DNA from: Gammaproteobacteria bacterium UBA7803
Lineage (GTDB): Bacteria > Pseudomonadota > Gammaproteobacteria > Pseudomonadales > Azotimanducaceae
Assembly: GCA_002480525.1 (NCBI GenBank)
Contig: DLCH01000016.1
Coordinates: 83,716 to 101,902 of the forward strand
DNA length: 18,187 nucleotides
Reading direction: 5' to 3'
Positions 13,048 to 18,187 of this stretch are shown here, in pieces. Position numbers and translations under genes: made by a program. The notes under the pieces are model-generated. The model did not search any database. It was not told the origin of the DNA and saw only the letters and a program-made list of their open reading frames with translations. Each line of letters opens with the position of its first letter. Position 1 is the first letter of the stretch.

Positions 13048-15489
13048 CTATCTGGCGGGCGCCTGCCCGGCGGGGGTGAGCCGGATGCGCAGCACCTGAT
13101 TCGCCTCCACCAGCTCCCGGGAGTACAGCATCGGAAAGCTGTCGTCCGCCGCCCAGCCAGCCAGCAGGTTGTCGTAGAACGGCGAGCGCGGGTCGCCGGA
13201 CTGACCGGGGGCGTTGGTCATGCGGGCGGCGTCCCAGTTCCCCACGTCCAGCACCATGCGGAACGAGGCGCCGCTGCGCACCAGGAAGTCCCGCGGGTCG
13301 AAGGACGTGTTGTTGGTGGTGTTGGCGCTGCCGCCCCGGGGATAGGGCGGGTAGCGCATGTCGTCCGCCAGATCGCCCCCGGCCCGGGCCAGCAGGGGAT
13401 GCTCGAAACGCATCTGATGCAGGTCGCCCCAGCGCCAGCCCCGGGGCGGTCCGAACTCCGCCGTCGCCGCCTGCCAGGCCTCCGCCAGGGTGTCCCGGGC
13501 CACACTCTGGCCGAGCGGGTAGCCCAGGGTGTCGAGAATGGTCAGGGTATCCAGCGGCAGCAGGGCGCCCGGCTCCTCCGGCAGCAGCGCCGCCGCCAGG
13601 GCCGGCGGCAGGTGCCGGTAGAACCACACCGCCCACAGCAGCGCCGGCGCGGAGTCCGGGCGCAGCACGTGGTCCCAGCCGGCGAGCATCTCGAGGGCCT
13701 CGCCGGCGGCGCCGTCGGCCCGGTCCGGCAGGCGCTCGACGACCTGCCGGGCGAGCACGCTGTGGTAGTCGCGCTGCAGGGCCAGGGAATCCCGCAGGGT
13801 GTGCGAGTCCTGGCGCTCCAGCACCTCCCACAGGCGCCGGTAGCGCCACGGCGCCGACCATTCGAAGCCGATGCGCCGCTCGGCGATGGGATAGTCGGCG
13901 GGCAGGTTCATGGAATTGGCGGTGCCGGTGAAGCCCCGCGCGGGATTGAACTCCACGGGCAGGGCGTCCATGTCGAAGTGGCCGTCCCACTCGTAGCGGC
14001 CGTCGCCGGGCACCGGCAGCAGCCCGTCCCAGTTGCGCCGGCGCGGAAACAGGCCGGCGGGCTTGTAGCCGATGTTGCCGTCGACGTCGGCGTAGACCTG
14101 GTTCTCGGCGGGCGCCCCCCAGCGGTTCAGGGCGCCGAGGAACTCCCGCCAGTTCTGGGCCCGCATGTACTCGACGCTGCCGAAGTAGGGCGACATGCCG
14201 GGCTGCAGCCAGGCGGCGCGCACCGCGAACACCCGGTTCTCGGTCTCGTAGACCACCGGACCGTGGCGGGTGAAGTCGAGGCTCACCTGGCGGGCCACGC
14301 CGCCGCGCACCGGCACGGTCTCGGTGACCGTGGTGTAGGGCTCCACCCGGCCGCGGTACCGGTACCCCTGGCCGGCGCGCTCGTAGACGTAGAGGTCTTC
14401 CTGGTCGATGGGGAAGATCGTCAGGCCGAAGGCGATGCGCTGGTTGTGGCCGATGGAGATGCCCGGCAGCGCCGGCTCGCCGGCGCCGATGACGTCGAGC
14501 CCGGGGGCGACCAGATGCGCCAGGTAACGCAGGGAAGGCACCGCGTGGCCCCGGTGGGGGTCGTCCGCCAGGATCGGCCTGCCCGTGGCGGTGCGTGACG
14601 GGGCCACGGCCCAGTTGTTGCTGCCGAGCTCCCGGGCCAGGTCGTCGGCGCGAACGCCGGCGATGCGGGCCGCTTCGTCGGCGGTTCCCCTGGCCAGCGC
14701 GGCGGCGTCGAAGCTCACCGGCGCCTTGGCCAGCAGATAGGTGTCGATGACGCCCTCGGGAATGCTGCACGGATCGAGGCCGTCGGGAATGCGCGGGTTC
14801 CACGTGGGCTCCAGCACCTTCCACAGCGACGCCGCGTCGAGCCCGTGGCGGCAGGCGATGCGCGCGCGCTTCACCTCGCTGGTGACGTTGCGCCACAGGC
14901 CGTTGCTGCGGATCCGCACCACGTCCGAGGCCTGCCAGCGGCTCGGCCGGTAGCCGAGCAGCTCGAACTCCGGCGGCATCAGCGCCGGATGTGAATCGAG
15001 CAGGCCGACGAAGGCGTTGATGCCGGCGGTGAAAGCTTCGGCGATGCGCTTGGCGTCGGAGCCGTAGGCGAGCCACTCGGGGTACATGTCGCCCCGGTAC
15101 AGGAACAGCCGGGCTGCCCGGTCCTGGGCGACGTAGGCTTCCCCGAGCACCTCCGACAGCAGTCCCAGGCCGCGGCGGCGCCACAGGTCGATCTGCCAGA
15201 GGCGGTCCCGCGCCGCGTTGAAGCCCTGGACGAAGAAGGCGTCGTAGTGGGTGCCGGCGTAGATGTGGGGCACGCCCCAGGCGTCGACGATGATCTCGGC
15301 CGGCGCCTCCAGTCCGGGCACGGTATAGCTCCGGGACGGGTCGACGAGCTGGCCGCTGGCGACCCTGCCCCGCTCGGGGGGCGCCGACCCGGACGGGTCC
15401 GGTGCGGCCGCCGCGGCGCCGGCAGACCAGCCGAGCAGCGCCCAGATCAGCCCCAGCGTCAGTCCACGCGCGATCGCCTTGCCCGGCAT
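13048..15489 (-). CDS. Penicillin acylase family protein (periplasmic Ntn hydrolase)
   Basis: This is an 813-residue precursor of the penicillin G acylase / acyl-homoserine-lactone acylase family. These proteins are exported, then cut themselves into alpha and beta chains and hydrolyse amide bonds of N-acyl compounds. The signal peptide is MPGKAIARGLTLGLIWALLG...AAAAA. The alpha chain begins with IIVDAWGVPHIYAGTHYDAFFVQGF. The nucleophile Ser290 lies in ELGSNNWAVAPSRTATG, the self-cleavage site, and is followed by ILADDPHRG and GISIGHNQRIAFGLT. The substrate (lactone signal, lipopeptide, other amide) cannot be told. ATG at 15489 is preceded by AAGGGG six bases upstream; the frame is open further back but without family likeness. 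It lies 77 bases downstream of the SoxF-like gene on the same strand and ends at a clear terminator. Confidence 0.94.
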   Translation of the reverse strand: MPGKAIARGLTLGLIWALLGWSAGAAAAAPDPSGSAPPERGRVASGQLVDPSRSYTVPGLEAPAEIIVDAWGVPHIYAGTHYDAFFVQGFNAARDRLWQIDLWRRRGLGLLSEVLGEAYVAQDRAARLFLYRGDMYPEWLAYGSDAKRIAEAFTAGINAFVGLLDSHPALMPPEFELLGYRPSRWQASDVVRIRSNGLWRNVTSEVKRARIACRHGLDAASLWKVLEPTWNPRIPDGLDPCSIPEGVIDTYLLAKAPVSFDAAALARGTADEAARIAGVRADDLARELGSNNWAVAPSRTATGRPILADDPHRGHAVPSLRYLAHLVAPGLDVIGAGEPALPGISIGHNQRIAFGLTIFPIDQEDLYVYERAGQGYRYRGRVEPYTTVTETVPVRGGVARQVSLDFTRHGPVVYETENRVFAVRAAWLQPGMSPYFGSVEYMRAQNWREFLGALNRWGAPAENQVYADVDGNIGYKPAGLFPRRRNWDGLLPVPGDGRYEWDGHFDMDALPVEFNPARGFTGTANSMNLPADYPIAERRIGFEWSAPWRYRRLWEVLERQDSHTLRDSLALQRDYHSVLARQVVERLPDRADGAAGEALEMLAGWDHVLRPDSAPALLWAVWFYRHLPPALAAALLPEEPGALLPLDTLTILDTLGYPLGQSVARDTLAEAWQAATAEFGPPRGWRWGDLHQMRFEHPLLARAGGDLADDMRYPPYPRGGSANTTNNTSFDPRDFLVRSGASFRMVLDVGNWDAARMTNAPGQSGDPRSPFYDNLLAGWAADDSFPMLYSRELVEANQVLRIRLTPAGQAPAR

Positions 15490-15512
15490 ACGGATCCCCT
15501 TCCGTCCACTGG

Positions 15513-15525
15513 CGGTACCGTACCG
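15513..15525. promoter_or_regulatory. Small inverted repeat upstream of the acylase; possible operator
   Basis: CGGTAC-C-GTACCG is a 6-bp inverted repeat with a one-base centre, about 25 bases upstream of the acylase start codon. Its size and place would suit a dimeric repressor or activator. It is short, and chance occurrence in GC-rich DNA is quite possible. Nothing else stands out in the 77-base gap. Confidence 0.2.
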
Positions 15526-15566
15526 GCATCCGCGCGGGGAGGGAAGGTGGCGCATCGCGGCCGGAA

Positions 15567-16835
15567 TCAGCCGAACAGCGCCGAGGTGAGGCCGAGATAC
15601 CAGGCCGCCGAGTCCGCGTAGTTGGTCCGGCGGGTGGCGGCATCGTCCTCGAGGGCGGAGATTTCGGACGCCACCTGGGTGATGCGGCCGTCCCGGGGCT
15701 CGTAGCGGCCGCCGACGTAGACGCTGTCCTCGCCGGCGATCAGGCTCCAGCATTTGTTGCGGAACCGGGCCGGCGGCGCCGGACGGTCCAGCAGGTCCTC
15801 GATCACCGCGGCGGCGGCCACGGCGGCCTGGCTGTTGGCGGAGAACGCCGACTTGGGCATGTCGCCGCCCACGGCGGCGTCGCCGAGCACGAAGATGGCG
15901 TCGTCATGCCGGGAGCGCATGCTGGTCGCCGCCACCGGACAGTAGCCGGTGTCGTCGGCCAGCCCCGCCTCGACGGCGACGCGGCCCGCCGTCTGGCGGG
16001 GAATCACGTTCACCAGGTCGGCGCCGCGGTAGGTCTCGAAGCCGGTTTCCACGGTCATGGTCTCCGGTTCCACCCGGCTGACCCCGGCGTGGATCATCGG
16101 CGGCAGCCACTCGATCATGCCGGGGTAGTGGGCCTCCCAGCCCTGTTGAAACAGCGGCTGCTTGGAGAAGTTGCGTTTCGGGTCGAGGATCACGATGCGC
16201 GCGTTGCGGCGGCCGCTGGCGGTGAGGGCGTGGGCCATCATGGACACGCGCTCGTAGGGCCCGGGCGGGCAGCGGTAGGGGTCGGGCGGCGCGATCATGA
16301 CGATCAGACCGCCGTCGGGCACGGCGTCGAGCTGGCGTTTCAGCAGCACCGATTGGGGACCCGCCTTCCAGGCGTGGGGCATCACGTCGGCCGCCTCCCG
16401 GGACCAGCCGGGCACCGAGTCGTAGTCCAGCGCGATGCCCGGCGACAGCACCAGCCGGTCGTAGGGCACGTCAGCGCCGTCGGCGAGGCGCACCCGGCGC
16501 CGTTCCCGGTCCACCGCCGTCGCGGCCTGATGAACGACCCGCACGCCGGCCAGGCCGGCCACCTGCCGGTAGCCGTGCTGGAGCACCTCCAGGCTGCGGA
16601 AGCCGCCGTAGTACAGGTTCGAGTAGAAGCAGGTGGTGTAGGTGGTGGACGGCTCGATCAGCGTCACGTCGACACGCCGCCGGTCGTCGCCGCTGAGCGC
16701 GCGCAGCACCGACAGCCCGCCGACGCCACCGCCGACGATCACCACCCGGGGCCGGGCCCGGGCGATGGCCGGAGCGCCGGCAGCCAGCACCGCCGCCCCG
16801 GCGGACATCCGCACGAATCCTCTTCTGCTCGGCAT
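15567..16835 (-). CDS. soxF: Flavocytochrome c sulfide dehydrogenase-type flavoprotein (SoxF/FccB-like)
   Basis: This 422-residue protein is the flavin subunit type of sulfide dehydrogenase (FccB; SoxF in sox clusters), which oxidises sulfide to sulfur in the periplasm. A Tat signal (MPSRRGFVRMSAGAAVLAAGAPAIA) is followed by the FAD-binding VVIVGGGVGG (31-40). Cys69 in TYTTCFYSNLYYGG matches the residue that binds FAD covalently. Cys189 (PYRCPPGPYER) and Cys299 (GYCPVAATS) match the redox disulfide. FVLGDA and MPKSAFSANSQA are the second FAD contacts. ATG at 16835 has AGGAGG six bases upstream; the longer open frame reaches into the divergent gene's start. No cytochrome subunit (FccA/SoxE) lies next to it. 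The soxA fragment at the right edge supports a sulfur-oxidation role. Confidence 0.92.
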   Translation of the reverse strand: MPSRRGFVRMSAGAAVLAAGAPAIARARPRVVIVGGGVGGLSVLRALSGDDRRRVDVTLIEPSTTYTTCFYSNLYYGGFRSLEVLQHGYRQVAGLAGVRVVHQAATAVDRERRRVRLADGADVPYDRLVLSPGIALDYDSVPGWSREAADVMPHAWKAGPQSVLLKRQLDAVPDGGLIVMIAPPDPYRCPPGPYERVSMMAHALTASGRRNARIVILDPKRNFSKQPLFQQGWEAHYPGMIEWLPPMIHAGVSRVEPETMTVETGFETYRGADLVNVIPRQTAGRVAVEAGLADDTGYCPVAATSMRSRHDDAIFVLGDAAVGGDMPKSAFSANSQAAVAAAAVIEDLLDRPAPPARFRNKCWSLIAGEDSVYVGGRYEPRDGRITQVASEISALEDDAATRRTNYADSAAWYLGLTSALFG

Positions 16836-16864
16836 GTTCGGCCTCCTGCTGCTCGCGCTTCGGG

Positions 16865-16893
16865 ACTGTACCGCAGGCGGGCGGCCCTGACAG
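16865..16893 (-). promoter_or_regulatory. Candidate promoter of the SoxF-like gene
   Basis: On the minus strand CTGTCA (16888-16893) and TACAGT (16865-16870) are 17 bases apart. Each matches the sigma70 consensus at four of six positions. A transcript would start about 22 bases before the ATG at 16835, leaving just room for the AGGAGG site. It overlaps the region that must hold the promoter of the divergent glutathione S-transferase gene. Confidence 0.4.
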
Positions 16894-16895
16894 GG

Positions 16896-16901
16896 TAGAA
16901 T
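16896..16901 (+). promoter_or_regulatory. Candidate -10 element for the glutathione S-transferase gene
   Basis: TAGAAT, in the context GGGTAGAATCCGC, lies 28 bases before the ATG at 16930 and is a good -10 hexamer. No convincing -35 box is seen at 16 to 18 bases upstream, so the promoter may depend on an activator. It would be intertwined with the minus-strand promoter of the SoxF-like gene in this 94-base divergent gap. Confidence 0.35.
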
Positions 16902-16929
16902 CCGCTGATCGCGACCGCAGGAGCCTGTC

Positions 16930-17538
16930 ATGCATCTCTACCACTGCCCGGATTCCCGATCCCTGCGACCGCTCTGGGCCATCGAGGAGATGGGGCTCGA
17001 CTGCGAGCTCACCGTGCTGCGCTTTCCGCCCCGGGCCCATCATCCGGAGTACCTGGAGATCAATCCGCTCGGCACCGTGCCGACCCTGGTGGACGGCGAC
17101 ACGGTGCTCACCGAGTCGGCGGCCATGTGCCAGTACCTCGCCGACGTGCACGGCCCCACGCCGCTGGCGGTGGAGAAGCACGAGCCCGGCTACGGCGCCT
17201 ACCTCAACTGGCTGCACCGCAGCGACGCCACCCTGACGTTTCCCCAGACCCTGGTGCTGCGCTACACGCGCCTCGAGGCGCCGGAGCGGCGGGTGGCCCA
17301 GGTGGTGGAAGACTATTCCATCTGGTACCTGTCCCGGCTGAAGAGCGTGGAGGCCGCCCTGGAGGACCGGGAGTTCCTGGTGGCCGACCGCTTCACCATG
17401 GCGGACGTGGCCGTGGCCTACGCGCTGTTCCTCGGCACCACCCTCGGCCTCGACGCCCGCTACAAGCCGAACTGCCGCCGCTATCTGGAGCAGATGACCA
17501 GCCGGCCGGCCTTCCAGCGCGCCCGGGCGCGCGGCTAA
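16930..17538 (+). CDS. Glutathione S-transferase family protein
   Basis: This 202-residue cytosolic protein has the two-domain GST layout. The thioredoxin-like N-terminal domain starts MHLYHCPDSRSLRPLWAIEEMGL, with Ser9 or Ser11 as possible thiol-activating residues. INPLGTVPTLVDGD contains the cis-Pro51, and LTESAAMCQYL (Glu62-Ser63) binds the gamma-glutamyl part of glutathione. The helical C-terminal domain ends with FLVADRFTMADVAVAYAL, the family's N-capping motif. It could conjugate or reduce electrophiles or handle glutathione persulfides, but the substrate is unknown. ATG at 16930 follows CAGGAG. It is divergent from the SoxF-like gene and convergent with soxA (15 bases between the stops), so it is a single gene inserted between two sulfur-oxidation genes. 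Confidence 0.94.
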   Translation: MHLYHCPDSRSLRPLWAIEEMGLDCELTVLRFPPRAHHPEYLEINPLGTVPTLVDGDTVLTESAAMCQYLADVHGPTPLAVEKHEPGYGAYLNWLHRSDATLTFPQTLVLRYTRLEAPERRVAQVVEDYSIWYLSRLKSVEAALEDREFLVADRFTMADVAVAYALFLGTTLGLDARYKPNCRRYLEQMTSRPAFQRARARG

Positions 17539-17553
17539 CGGCCCACCAGGCGT

Positions 17554-18187
17554 TCAGCGCCGGACGGCCGGCGTCTCCACCGGCACGCCGGCGGCCCGGT
17601 GGGCGAGGTAGAGCTCCAGGGCGAGATACTCCGGTGAGCCGTAGTCGAAGCGCACCGCCCGCACGCCCAGGGAGCAGGCCCGCAGCCGCCGGTGCAGGGA
17701 GCCCAGGCTCTGCCACTCCAGCCGGTACACGGGATAGCCGTTGCCGAGCCCGTAGGAGATCGTGTCGCCCCGCAGCCGGTCGCCGGCATGGTCGTCGTGG
17801 CACTGGCTGCACGACAGGTTGAGCTGCCCCTGGCGCTGGTGGAACAGGCGTTCCCCTTCGCGGTATTGGGCGGCGGCGGGCCCGTCGATGCGCACCTGCA
17901 TCGGCAGGCCCAGGGACTGGCGCGCCACGAACGCGGTCAGCGACAGCAGCGGCTCGGACTCGTAGGCGAGCGCATCGGCCTGCTGATGCTCGGTGCGGCA
18001 GCGGTTGATCCGGCCTTCCAGATTCAGCAGCGTTCCGGCGCCTTCGTGCCAGGCCGGGTAGCGGGTGGCGACGCCGCGCATGCCGTCCGCCGCGTCGCCG
18101 TGGCAGTCGGCGCAGGATCGATCCCGCTCCCCCGCCGGCTGGTTCCACAGATCCCGGCCGGCATCGACCCAGAGCATGCCCGGGTTC
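17554..18187 (-). CDS. soxA: SoxA, diheme cytochrome c subunit of thiosulfate oxidation (N-terminus outside window)
   Basis: This is the C-terminal 210 residues of SoxA, which with SoxX binds thiosulfate to the SoxYZ carrier in the periplasm. The visible part has both heme c motifs, CADCH (codons at 18100-18114) and CSQCH (17797-17811). LRACSLGVRAV near the end holds the Cys (17674-17676) that in SoxA ligates the active-site heme and carries the persulfide. RINRCRTEHQQADALAYESE, GQLNLS, LRGDTISYGLGNGYPVYRLE and VETPAVRR are strongly typical. The frame is open to the window edge, so the Met near 18177 is internal and the signal peptide lies outside. Other sox genes (soxX, soxY, soxZ, soxB) would be expected upstream on the minus strand, beyond 18187. 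Confidence 0.95.
   Translation of the reverse strand, partial: NPGMLWVDAGRDLWNQPAGERDRSCADCHGDAADGMRGVATRYPAWHEGAGTLLNLEGRINRCRTEHQQADALAYESEPLLSLTAFVARQSLGLPMQVRIDGPAAAQYREGERLFHQRQGQLNLSCSQCHDDHAGDRLRGDTISYGLGNGYPVYRLEWQSLGSLHRRLRACSLGVRAVRFDYGSPEYLALELYLAHRAAGVPVETPAVRR

Noticed and set aside
11067..14598. Long plus-strand open frames opposite the serine hydrolase, the alpha/beta hydrolase and the acylase
   Set aside because: All are shadows of well-supported minus-strand genes, with no motifs of their own and no ribosome sites in sensible places.
13048..15489. The penicillin-acylase-family gene considered as an antibiotic-resistance or a proven quorum-quenching gene
   Set aside because: The fold and nucleophile are clear, but substrate choice in this family cannot be read from sequence motifs alone.
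1..18187. Search for an anti-phage defence system, toxin-antitoxin pair, prophage or secondary-metabolite cluster
   Set aside because: Every sizeable gene fits a metabolic, signalling or hydrolase family. None of the marker families for such systems was seen.

Overview
The window is a stretch of very GC-rich (roughly 70% by eye) bacterial chromosome. Gene style, protein families and REP-type repeats point to a gammaproteobacterium. A soxA gene at the right edge and a flavocytochrome c sulfide dehydrogenase-type flavoprotein suggest it oxidises reduced sulfur compounds. No rRNA, tRNA, insertion sequence, phage gene or CRISPR array was seen. Genus-level assignment is not possible from what is visible.

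Layout. (1) 1-4766, plus strand, lipid/acyl-CoA block: the 3' end of an acyl-CoA dehydrogenase, a soluble PAS-PAS hybrid histidine kinase, a second acyl-CoA dehydrogenase, and an alpha/beta hydrolase whose start overlaps the stop before it. (2) 4863-9790, plus strand, polyamine block: agmatine deiminase (aguA), a deoxyhypusine-synthase-like protein (probably a SpeY-type homospermidine synthase), biosynthetic arginine decarboxylase (speA) and N-carbamoylputrescine amidase (aguB). The last three overlap head to tail. Together they give arginine -> agmatine -> N-carbamoylputrescine -> putrescine, and then probably homospermidine. (3) 9896-10975, plus strand: a Tat-exported glycosylasparaginase-type Ntn hydrolase. 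(4) 11103-12973, minus strand: an alpha/beta hydrolase and a beta-lactamase-fold serine hydrolase overlapping by 4 bases. (5) 13048-15489, minus strand: a periplasmic penicillin-acylase-family Ntn hydrolase followed by a clear intrinsic terminator. (6) 15567-18187: a SoxF/FccB-like Tat-exported flavoprotein (minus), a glutathione S-transferase-like protein (plus), and the 3' part of soxA (minus, runs off the window).

Three inverted pairs of a GTAG-headed REP-like hairpin repeat lie at gene boundaries (4777-4845, 9784-9867, 10987-11106). Two arms supply the TAG stop codon of the neighbouring gene. The two sequence versions of the repeat differ by compensatory base-pair changes, so the hairpin itself appears to be conserved.

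The most interesting biology is the compact polyamine locus with a DHS homologue in a bacterium, where no eIF5A substrate is expected. Next are the REP family that merges with coding ends, and the sulfur-oxidation flavoprotein that has no cytochrome partner beside it but is followed by a large acylase gene.
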